Source: Amycolatopsis acididurans (GTDB taxonomy: Bacteria; Actinomycetota; Actinomycetes; Mycobacteriales; Pseudonocardiaceae). From it: a stretch of DNA of 46,621 nt. Positions 32,692 to 40,192 of this stretch are shown here, one piece after another. Numbering within the stretch: the first letter of the stretch is position 1; each line of letters opens with the position of its first letter. Position numbers and translations under genes: made by a program. The stretch lies in assembly GCF_012328925.1 (NCBI RefSeq), contig NZ_JAAXLS010000051.1, positions 1-46,621 of the forward strand, written 5' to 3'. The notes under the pieces were generated by a model, which ran no database searches, was not told the DNA's origin, and worked only from the letters and a program-made list of their open reading frames with translations.

Positions 32692-33519
32692 TCAGGCGGG
32701 TGTCAGTGTGCGTTGGAGGAGGTGCTCGGTGCGCTGCACGGCGCTGGCCCGTTCGTCTTCGTTGGTAGCGAGGGCCTGGATCGCGGGGTCGTCAGGGCTT
32801 CGCCGGGCGCGTAGCTCCCGCATCCGTTCGGCGAAGGACATCGGTGTCCCGTCGGGTCCAGTGGTCATGTCGCAGTACCACAGCGCGTCGCGCACCGGGC
32901 CGTGCTCGTCGTCGAACTCGCCTAGTTCGGCGGAGAGTCCCCGGACCTCAGCGACGGCGGCAGCTCCCGAGTGATGCGCGACCAGGGCGCAGACCCGGCG
33001 GGGCGCACCGTGCGCAAGGAGGTACCGTGCGCCGTCGAGTTGATGGAATCCGGTGTCGATGACCTCCTCGGCGTAGCCGATATCGTGCAGCCAGGCTGCG
33101 GCGACCAGGACTTGCCGGTCTTCCGGCGGGAGCGCACCGGCGACCTCGGCCGCACGGCGGGCGACTCCCTGGGTGTGCGCCCACCGCCGCGGACTCTCAT
33201 CGGCCAGCAACTGCTTGGCCATGTACCAACCCCAGGTACGCAGCGGCATCTCGGCACTATATGTGCTCGGACAGCGCACCAGCTCGGTGTGCGGGACATC
33301 CGCCCCGATCGAGGGGCTGGACAGCCGCCGCTGAGCCACCCTCTCCACCAAAATCGGCACAAACGTCGTGATTCGGGCACTCGCGAACGAGGCGTGCGCT
33401 TGGGCGATCTCGTACCGCACCACATCGGGTGGCAACTCGTCATGCTCGCGAACGAGATTGTGTTCCAGCCGTCGCAGTTGGTCTTCTTGCCCCTGTTCCA
33501 GCGTCGAGGTCGCATCCAT
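32692..33519 (-). CDS. HD-domain protein with N-terminal DUF3562-like helical segment
   Basis: The 275-residue protein begins with a three-helix segment (LVREHDELPPDVVRYEIAQAHASFASARITTFVPILVERVAQRRL) like DUF3562. It continues into an HD phosphohydrolase domain: HTQGVARRAAEVAG, WLHDIGYAEEV (HD pair) and VAHHSGAAAVAE. HD proteins hydrolyse phosphoesters, often of nucleotides; the substrate here is unknown. ATG 33519 has GAGAGGAA upstream; the open frame to 33969 beyond it is not protein-like. DUF3562 proteins are frequent near actinobacterial stress genes. Confidence 0.85.
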   Translation of the reverse strand: MDATSTLEQGQEDQLRRLEHNLVREHDELPPDVVRYEIAQAHASFASARITTFVPILVERVAQRRLSSPSIGADVPHTELVRCPSTYSAEMPLRTWGWYMAKQLLADESPRRWAHTQGVARRAAEVAGALPPEDRQVLVAAAWLHDIGYAEEVIDTGFHQLDGARYLLAHGAPRRVCALVAHHSGAAAVAEVRGLSAELGEFDDEHGPVRDALWYCDMTTGPDGTPMSFAERMRELRARRSPDDPAIQALATNEDERASAVQRTEHLLQRTLTPA

Positions 33520-33791
33520 CGACAGTTCCTCTCCCACCAGCCGCCTCCCAGGGGTGGGGACTGCCTGCGGCCAGCGTGCCCGCCACCGCCAGAGACGGAA
33601 AGTGCCGGAGGTCCTTTCCACCGCCATTACACCGGCGTCGCGCGAACCGGTCAACCTGCCTGGCACACGACCCGGAACCCGTATGCCCAGGTAAGTGTCG
33701 GTGTGCCCGAGCAGCGCAGCAGTCCACCAGGTGCGTTCGCGCTGTCGAACGAGCCGTAGCGGGTGCCACCCGTCACGTGCGGCCGGATCGC

Positions 33792-35314
33792 CTAGGTGCG
33801 ATTGTTCGCGGTGAGCCATCGGGTGAGTTTGGGTTTGGTGGCCCGGCTCCAGGTGTGGTCGAACTGGGTTCTGTTCGCGCGGGCGGCGGCGCGTTCGCGT
33901 TCGATGAGCCGGCCGCAGGTGATCCCCACAGCCGGGTCGTCGGGGTGCTGCGCGGCGAGCCCGGCCCACTGCTGGGCGGCGATGACGGCGTCGTGGTGGT
34001 CACCGAGGACGTCCTGGACCTCGGCGATCGCGTGGGCCAGCCGGGCCGCGTCGCGGCCGATCGCGGGAGCAACGGCCTCCGCGGCGTAGCGTGCGCGTTT
34101 GGCCTGGATGCGGGCCGCGTGCCAGGACTCGTCCGGGTCCAGGGGTTTCAGCTGGGCGGCGGCCTCGAGGTTGCGCCAGGCTTTGGCCACGCGGCGCGGC
34201 AGCGTTCGGGTGGCGGGATGCCGCGCCCGTGCGGTGAGCAGGGGATGCCGGGCCGCATCCACGAGCGCCTCGAGGGCCTCGGCGTAACGGCGGGTGTCCA
34301 TCGCCTCGGCCAGCGCGTGCACCGCCCGCCGCTCTCGCTCGGCCAGGTCGGTGTCCAGCACGGCGATCGCGTGCTCGTCCAGGGGGCCAGCGGGTCGGCG
34401 CCGGCGGTGCGGTGCAGCCGGGCGTGCAGCACCTCGGCGTCGCGGGGTTCGCCGAGCACCCCACCCAGCCAGCGGACGTGCTCGATGATCGGGGTGGCGA
34501 AATCGGGGTCGACCAGGCGCGCGAAGACCCGCAGGTCGCTGCGCAGCCGGCGGCAGCGCACCCGCATCTGGTGCACGGCGTCCGGCTCGGCTCGCCACAC
34601 CCGCACGTCGTAGTCGATCATCCGCGCGACCGTGTGGCGCAAGGCGTGTGTGACGACCTCACCGCCGGTCGGGCGGTGCGGGAGTGTGCCGGGCGCGGTG
34701 ATGTCGGGGGGCTCCAGCGCCTGTGGGCCGAGCGCGCGAATCGCCTTGGGCACGAATCCGCCGCCGGTGGCCCCGGCTTCCGTGAGCAGCGTCGCGGCCC
34801 GCCGCATGACCTTCGCAGCGACATCCCCCGTCGCCTTACGCTCGACCTCCAGCTCGCGGAAGCCGTCGTCAAGGCTCTCGCGACCCTTGCGCGCCGCGAC
34901 GGTGTCATCGACCAGCTCGACCAGCATCTCACCGGCCCGGTCGTAGACCTCCCACACGTCTCGGGTCGTGCGCAAAGACACCACCGACACCAACCGGGCG
35001 GTGCGCAGCCACCCGGTGACCAGCCGGGCCAGCTCCCGCGGCGGCTGACCCGCCGCGCCGACCGCGGCCAGCTCCTCCCGGACATTCGTCGTCCCGGTCG
35101 GCAGCTTCAGATGCCACGGCGGGCCGTCCTCGCCGGTGCGGCGGCGCAGCGTCACGCCCGAACGCGCCAATCGCAGGTCGGCCGAGTCGTAGTAGGTCGC
35201 CGACAACCGGCGAGCGTCCGCGCGGACGACCTCGCCGCCGTCGGGCGCGAGCGCGGCCAGCTCCGGCAGCACGAACTCGTCATTCACCGAGAACTTGAGT
35301 TCCTCTTCGCGCAT
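33792..35314 (-). pseudogene. CYTH-CHAD domain protein, frameshifted at a G run
   Basis: The N-terminal domain is CYTH (EEELKF gives the ExExK motif; RRRTGEDGPPWHLKLP; ELEVERKA), a triphosphate-tunnel fold. The C-terminal domain is CHAD (VHQMRVRCRRLRSDLRVFARL, WLGGVLGEPRDAEVL), a helical bundle that binds polyphosphate. At the five-G run 34382-34386 the frame slips: DPLAPWTST should be DPLAPLDEHAIAVLDTDL, which is read in the neighbouring frame to the stop at 33792. One missing base restores a protein of about 508 residues. A homopolymer error in the assembly is quite possible, so the gene may be intact in the cell. It is transcribed away from the DUF47/PPDK operon. Confidence 0.85.
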
Positions 35315-35366
35315 ACCCGCACACCCTACGAGCGGCAGCGCCGGCCGTCAGCGGTCCCGCGCGTCA

Positions 35367-35380
35367 GGGTCCAACGGCCC
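35367..35380. promoter_or_regulatory. DosR-box-like palindrome between divergent CYTH-CHAD and PPDK operons
   Basis: GGGTCCAACGGCCC fits the degenerate pattern GGGNCNNNNGNCCC of DosR/DevR boxes. It sits between two divergent stress-type genes. No DosR gene is in the window. Confidence 0.45.
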
Positions 35381-35493
35381 TGCCGGACTCCAGCGACCGG
35401 TGACAAGCATGAAGCCGTGAAACGACTAGGAAACAGCGGCCGGTGACATCGCCGCCGCCGACCGGTCACGGCGCTGAGGTTGGAGGCCCGAGG

Positions 35494-37434
35494 ATGACCG
35501 CTCCGTCGACCAAAACGGAGATTGTCGAGGAACTCGGCGAGTCGACGCTGCTGCTGCCATTTCTGGTCAACCGTGGGCTGGCGGCCAACGAGCGTGCCAA
35601 ATACCTGCTGAGTCTGGTGCAGACAGCCCGAACGCGAGCCGACCAGCCGGCCGAACCGTTCGCGGTGCTGCGCGCGGAAAGGCTCGCCGCCGGGGTGCGC
35701 GACCCGGGCTACGACCAGGTGGTCGCGACGGCCCGGCGCGCGGACGACGGCCGGTACCTGATCGCCGGCGCCGCCCGGATTCATCAGGAACTGTTCGCCG
35801 CGATCGGTGAGATGCTGGCGGCGCTGGCGGCGGCCAAGGTCCGCGTGCCGGACACCTCGCGCCTTGCCGCGCTGTCGGCCGCAGCGCCCGACCTCACCAG
35901 CGACCTGCTGACCGGTGAGTACGTGGATGCCATCACCTCGACCAGCCGCCAGGCCGGCGACTCGCCGCACCTGCTGGTGATGGACGCCCATCGCGCGCTG
36001 AACCAGCTGCAGGCCCGGATCGCCACCGAGTCCGTCGCCGGTGCGGCCTGCTACCAGCTCGCCGACGGCGACCATGAGCTGGTGGCCGCGTTCATGGCCG
36101 GTGTCCACGAGACCGAGGCGTTGAAGTTCGACCATCCCGGTCTGGCGACGACGGCGACCCGGGCCGCCGATCGGCTGGTGATCCAGAACGATCTGGGCAC
36201 CACCAACGCGCACGTGGTGCTGCTGGCCGTCGAGGGACTGGTGGCCACGCTGACCTACACCGACGTGCACGCGCGGCGGCTGCGGTTCTTCGAGTCCATG
36301 CTGGCCGGCTACCGCGTCGACTGGTCCGGCGTCCAGCGGCGGCGAGGCGGACCGTCCCTTGGCGAGCATCACGTCGCGGTCGGGCGGTTCGTCGCGACGG
36401 ACACCGCGACGCTCGCGGCCTACCTGCGGCGGGTCGGATCGCGGCTGGTGTTCGTGCTGGACTGGAACCGGGCGCGCAAGCGGTTGACGACGCTGGTGGG
36501 CGGGGATGCCGCGGTCACCGTGCTGCGCTCGGCCGCGGAGGAGAACGTCGGGCACATGGCGTGGCTTTCCCTTGGCGGCGAGCGGCTGATCTACGACGCG
36601 GTCGAGGCCGCGGTCACGGTACGGGCCCGCTACGGGGAACCACTGGTCGACGTACTCGGTCGCGATGCGACCGTGGCGATCACCCAGTTCGCGCTGCGGG
36701 CGGCGGCGCGTGGGCGGCTGGCCGGCAAGTCGCCGCGGCTGATCCACGACGAGGTGCGTGTCGAGGTCCTGCGGCACGTGCAGGCGTCGCACCACAGGCT
36801 CCTGGACACCAGCGCCGAGCACGCCAGCTTGATCGTCGAGTGCGCGCAGGCACTGCACGGGGCCCTGCTCCGGCTCGGCACGCCGGGCGGCCCGGAGTAC
36901 CTGCGGCGGGCGGCGGGCCGGGCCGGGCGCTGGGAACACCGGGCCGACGAGTGCGTGATCGCCCAGCGCCGAGACGCCGAGCGAGTCGACGGTGGCGCGA
37001 CCATGGCCACGCTGACGACCAGCGCCGACGACGCCATCGACGCCCTCGAAGAGGCGCTTTTCCAGCTGACCCTGGTGCCCGCGGACGCGATCGGCGCGGT
37101 GCGGCCCCGGCTCGAACCGGTCGCGGCGGTGGCGGTGCGGGCGGCTCGGGAGCACCTCAAGGTGGTCGAGCTTGCCCGGCACGTGGTCGACGGGGCCCAG
37201 CCGGAGGACGTGGAGGACTTCCTGCTGGCCATCGATCGCGTCGGTGCCCTGGAACACGATGCCGACGCGGCCGACCGGAGGACCCGCGCCGCGCTGGTCA
37301 CCGAAGCCCCCGAATTCCGCAGCCTGTACGTGGCGGACGGGGTGTCGCGGTCGGCGGAGGAGGCCACGGACGCGTTGCTGCGCTCGGCTCTGGGGCTGCG
37401 CGACCACATTCTGGGTTTGGTGGCCGGCCGATGA
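35494..37434 (+). CDS. Uncharacterised protein with DUF47/PhoU-like C-terminus, coupled to PPDK
   Basis: The 646-residue protein is mostly helical by eye. The last 180 residues (TLTTSADDAIDALEEALFQLTLVP to GALEHDADAADRR) resemble the E-H-x-A-D helices of DUF47/PhoU-like phosphate regulators. The N-terminal two thirds (FLVNRGLAANERAKYLLSLV; ADGDHELVAAFMAGVHETEALKFDHPGLA) I do not recognise. ATG 35494 has GGAGG 8 bases upstream; the longer start at 35443 has none. It shares ATGA with the short pyruvate phosphate dikinase, which suggests a joint function, perhaps control of the kinase or of phosphate use. Confidence 0.7.
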   Translation: MTAPSTKTEIVEELGESTLLLPFLVNRGLAANERAKYLLSLVQTARTRADQPAEPFAVLRAERLAAGVRDPGYDQVVATARRADDGRYLIAGAARIHQELFAAIGEMLAALAAAKVRVPDTSRLAALSAAAPDLTSDLLTGEYVDAITSTSRQAGDSPHLLVMDAHRALNQLQARIATESVAGAACYQLADGDHELVAAFMAGVHETEALKFDHPGLATTATRAADRLVIQNDLGTTNAHVVLLAVEGLVATLTYTDVHARRLRFFESMLAGYRVDWSGVQRRRGGPSLGEHHVAVGRFVATDTATLAAYLRRVGSRLVFVLDWNRARKRLTTLVGGDAAVTVLRSAAEENVGHMAWLSLGGERLIYDAVEAAVTVRARYGEPLVDVLGRDATVAITQFALRAAARGRLAGKSPRLIHDEVRVEVLRHVQASHHRLLDTSAEHASLIVECAQALHGALLRLGTPGGPEYLRRAAGRAGRWEHRADECVIAQRRDAERVDGGATMATLTTSADDAIDALEEALFQLTLVPADAIGAVRPRLEPVAAVAVRAAREHLKVVELARHVVDGAQPEDVEDFLLAIDRVGALEHDADAADRRTRAALVTEAPEFRSLYVADGVSRSAEEATDALLRSALGLRDHILGLVAGR

Positions 37435-39077
37435 GCCTGTTTCTCCTGGACGGCAACGGTTCCGCCGAGCCCGATGCCGAGGTCGTCGGGGCGAAGGCCG
37501 CCGGCTTGATGCGCATGGCGAATGCCGCACTGCCCATACCGCCCGCATTCGTGCTGGGCACCGCGCTGTGTGCGGACTACCACGCACACGGTGGACGGCT
37601 GGACGCGAAGGTTCCCGAGCTGATCGCGCGCGGCATTCGTCACGTCGAACAGTGCACTGCCCAGCGTTTCGGCGGCACTCGCAGACCGCTGCTGGTGTCG
37701 GTGCGCTCGGGCGCGCCGGTGTCCATGCCCGGGATGCTCGACACCGTCCTGGACGTCGGGCTGTGCGAGAGCACGCTGCCGGGGTTGCTGCTGGCGACCG
37801 GTGATCCGGTCTTCGTCTGGGACTCCTACCGTCGGTTGATCCAGTGTTACGCCGAGGTCGTCGACGGCAGCTCGCCGGCCCCGTTCACCGCGCTGGTCGA
37901 CGATGCGATCCAGCGTCACGGAGTGCCCGCGGCGAACGAACTCGATGTCGCCGCCCTGCGCGAGCTGACCGGCCGGATGCTGGATGCCTACCGGTCCGTG
38001 GTGGGTCGGCCGTTTCCCCAGGACCCGACGGTGCAGCTGACCGGCGCGATCGAGGGTGTGTTCCGGTCATGGAACACCGAACGGGCCGTGGCGTATCGCC
38101 GGCTGGAACGGCTGACCGGCCTGCCCGGCACCGCCGTCACCGTGCAGGCCATGGTGTTCGGCAACTGCGGGCTGGGCTCCGGCTCCGGCGTCGCCTTCAC
38201 CCGTGACCCGGCCACCGGCGAGCACAACCTTTATCTGGACTTCCTCCTCGACGCGCAGGGAGAGGACGTGGTCGCCGGCCGCAACGGCATCGGCGACGGC
38301 TCCGGAGACGGAGTCGCCACCGACCTGACACCCGAACTCGCGCGACGGCTGCGCGAGGTCAGCAACACCCTGGAAAGCGTGTTCACCGACGCCCAGGATT
38401 TCGAGTTCACCGTTGAAGAGGGCACGATCTGGATGTTGCAGACCCGCGACGCCAAGCGCACACCGTGGGCTGCGCTGCGCATAGCATGCGATCTGGTCGA
38501 CGAGGGCATCATCGACCGCGACACGGCCCTGGACCGGCTGCGTGGCTACGACCTGGACCAGATCAGCAGGCACCGGCTTGCGTCGGCGTCGGCGCAGCGG
38601 CCGCTCGGGCGCGCGGTGCCGGCCGGCATGGGCGTCGCCAGCGGTCCGATCGCACTGGACGTGACCACCGCGACCGCGCGTGCGGAGCACGGTGAGCCGC
38701 CGATCCTCGTCCGGCCCGAGGCATCCACCGACGACGTGGCCGCCCTCGCCGTCTGCGGTGGCCTGCTCACCGCAGGCGGCGCCCGCACCTCGCACGCAGC
38801 CGTGGTCGCCCGCCAGCTCGGCGTCGTCTGCCTGGTCAACTGCACCTCCCTCACCATCGACACCGAGGCCCACGTGGTGCGGATCGGCGCCCACGAACTC
38901 CAGGAGGGCGACCCGATCACGCTCGACGGTGGCGACGGCAGCGTTTACGCCGGCGGGCTCGAACTCGTCGAGGAACGCCCCACCGAACTCATCGACCGGG
39001 TCCACGCCTGGCAGCAAGACCAAGCAGCGCAACGTGCACAGCTCAGCGATCCGAGTCGACGCCGCATCGAGGACTGA
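37431..39077 (+). CDS. ppdK: Short pyruvate phosphate dikinase lacking the PEP-binding barrel
   Basis: The 548-residue protein has the ATP-grasp part of PPDK (GAKAAGLMRMANAALPIPPAFVLGT, LVSVRSGAPVSMPGMLDTVLDVGL, QAMVFGN, GSGSGVAFTRDPATGE) and the swivelling phosphohistidine domain (GGLLTAGGARTSHAAVVARQLG, with the catalytic His in TSHAA). It ends before the PEP/pyruvate barrel, so it is about 330 residues shorter than full PPDK. Shortened PpdK proteins are known in mycobacteria (Rv1127c), so this need not be a broken gene, but the phosphate acceptor is unclear. It is translationally coupled to the DUF47-like gene. Confidence 0.88.
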   Translation: MSLFLLDGNGSAEPDAEVVGAKAAGLMRMANAALPIPPAFVLGTALCADYHAHGGRLDAKVPELIARGIRHVEQCTAQRFGGTRRPLLVSVRSGAPVSMPGMLDTVLDVGLCESTLPGLLLATGDPVFVWDSYRRLIQCYAEVVDGSSPAPFTALVDDAIQRHGVPAANELDVAALRELTGRMLDAYRSVVGRPFPQDPTVQLTGAIEGVFRSWNTERAVAYRRLERLTGLPGTAVTVQAMVFGNCGLGSGSGVAFTRDPATGEHNLYLDFLLDAQGEDVVAGRNGIGDGSGDGVATDLTPELARRLREVSNTLESVFTDAQDFEFTVEEGTIWMLQTRDAKRTPWAALRIACDLVDEGIIDRDTALDRLRGYDLDQISRHRLASASAQRPLGRAVPAGMGVASGPIALDVTTATARAEHGEPPILVRPEASTDDVAALAVCGGLLTAGGARTSHAAVVARQLGVVCLVNCTSLTIDTEAHVVRIGAHELQEGDPITLDGGDGSVYAGGLELVEERPTELIDRVHAWQQDQAAQRAQLSDPSRRRIED

Positions 39078-39450
39078 TCTCACGGAGCACGGAGACGACC
39101 ACCGCGGGGACGGCGGCCGCGACCGGGGGTGACAGGCCGACACCGAGCTCGAAGTTCGCCGCTTCGACGGCGACGACGAGCAGCCGCCGCGGAACACGGC
39201 GAAGGACATGGCCCAGCCGCAGCGCTTCCGCAATCCCGAACGAGTGTGAGCCGGCCACTGCCGTGGCGCCGGGTAGGGTGTCCATTGTGGATCTCCGGAT
39301 GCGTCCCGGGACAGGCGGATCGCACATCACCGCGTCGAGGACCACGGCGAGATCCGCGTCGCTCCACGCCTCGAGCAGCGCGACCGGTTCCCCGTCCGAG
39401 AACACCACGCGCACACCTGGCCGCCGACGGTCGGCGATCGCGCCCGCCAC
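39043..39450 (-). CDS. Hydrogenase maturation protease-like protein, N-terminus incomplete
   Basis: The 135-residue frame resembles HycI/HoxM-type endopeptidases from VRVVFSDGEPVALLEAWSDADLAVVLDAV through HSFGIAEALRLGHVL to VVAVEAANFELGVGLSPPVAAAVP. The family normally starts with a VIGVGN-x-RGDD segment carrying a nickel-binding acid. The in-frame residues upstream of the GTG start read QRPEPPVGPVVAGA, so that segment is absent. The gene may have lost its start and activity. It converges on ppdK with a 35-bp overlap. No hydrogenase structural gene is in the window. Confidence 0.65.
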   Translation of the reverse strand: MAGAIADRRRPGVRVVFSDGEPVALLEAWSDADLAVVLDAVMCDPPVPGRIRRSTMDTLPGATAVAGSHSFGIAEALRLGHVLRRVPRRLLVVAVEAANFELGVGLSPPVAAAVPAVVVSVLREISPRCGVDSDR

Positions 39451-39491
39451 GACCGGGCCGACCGGCGGCTCGGGACGCTGACGCCCCGCCG

Positions 39492-39785
39492 TCAGGGTGT
39501 GTGTCCGTCGTGCTGCTGGCCGATGACGTCGGCGGCATGGTTCGCGGACACCGCGAGGTCATGCGCCGCCGCGGCCGCTTGCGGGAGAACAGTGCGCAGT
39601 AGCGCCACGTCCTCACTGGTCACCGCGGCGACGCGGGCATGCAGGCGGTCGAGCTCGTCGGTGAAACGCCTGGCCTCCGCCGAGATGTGACGCAACCGCT
39701 CCACATCGCCGGTGCCGGTGGCCGTGGCCTCGGAAGGCTCCGCCGCCGGTCTGGAACCGGCGTCGTTGGCCGCCAAGTCGTTCAT
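39492..39785 (-). CDS. Small helical protein of unknown function
   Basis: The 97-residue protein (ATG 39785, GGGAGG upstream) has an alanine-rich head and then amphipathic helices (VERLRHISAEARRFTDELDRLHARVAAV, and LLRTVLPQAAAAAHDLAVSANHAADVI). I recognise no family. It follows a DosR-box-like site by about 105 bp and precedes the protease-like gene by 41 bp. The remaining intergenic DNA up to 40192 holds no recognised gene. Confidence 0.6.
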   Translation of the reverse strand: MNDLAANDAGSRPAAEPSEATATGTGDVERLRHISAEARRFTDELDRLHARVAAVTSEDVALLRTVLPQAAAAAHDLAVSANHAADVIGQQHDGHTP

Positions 39786-39889
39786 CAGCGCCTCCCGCAC
39801 GAAACCTGATCGAGCCCGATCACCCGCAGTCGCTTTCAACCAATCCAACCCCCGCCGAGCTCTGCCATGGTCGAAGTGCCCTGATCCGT

Positions 39890-39903
39890 GGGACTGTTGT
39901 CGC
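39890..39903. promoter_or_regulatory. Imperfect DosR-box-like palindrome
   Basis: On the minus strand GCGACAACAGTCCC matches GGGACTWWAGTCCC at 11 of 14 positions. It lies 105 bp upstream of the small helical protein and about 290 bp upstream of the GH65 gene. Confidence 0.4.
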
Positions 39904-40192
39904 GGGCCTGGCGCTGACCGGGACACACGGTGTACTGACGCCTGCGCTTCGTCCCTTGTGGACTACGTCGTATGTGCGGTTCGAGGTAATTGCCGAAGCC
40001 GGGCTAAATGCCCATACCGTCACCGCGGATCCCGCGAGTTGAGGTCCTTGTGCACTAGCCCGCTCTCTGCCACGCGCAGAGTGTGGAACCACGGCCATCG
40101 GCGAGCAGGAAATGCGTGCGGGGCCGGCATCGACCGGATGCCGCCCGATCCCTGTTTACCTGATGGTCGGACGCGGAAGGACGTACTGCGCG

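Noticed and set aside
33655..33795. Minus-strand peptide GTRYGSFDSANAPGGLL...TWAYGFRVV between two stops
   Set aside because: It resembles the end of a formylglycine-generating-enzyme-like fold, but it is only about 46 residues without start or context, so I did not call a remnant.
39994..40012. GGGCTAAATGCCC palindrome near 40000 as a further DosR box
   Set aside because: It is 13 bp and lacks the GGGNC...GNCCC spacing, so I left it out of the set.
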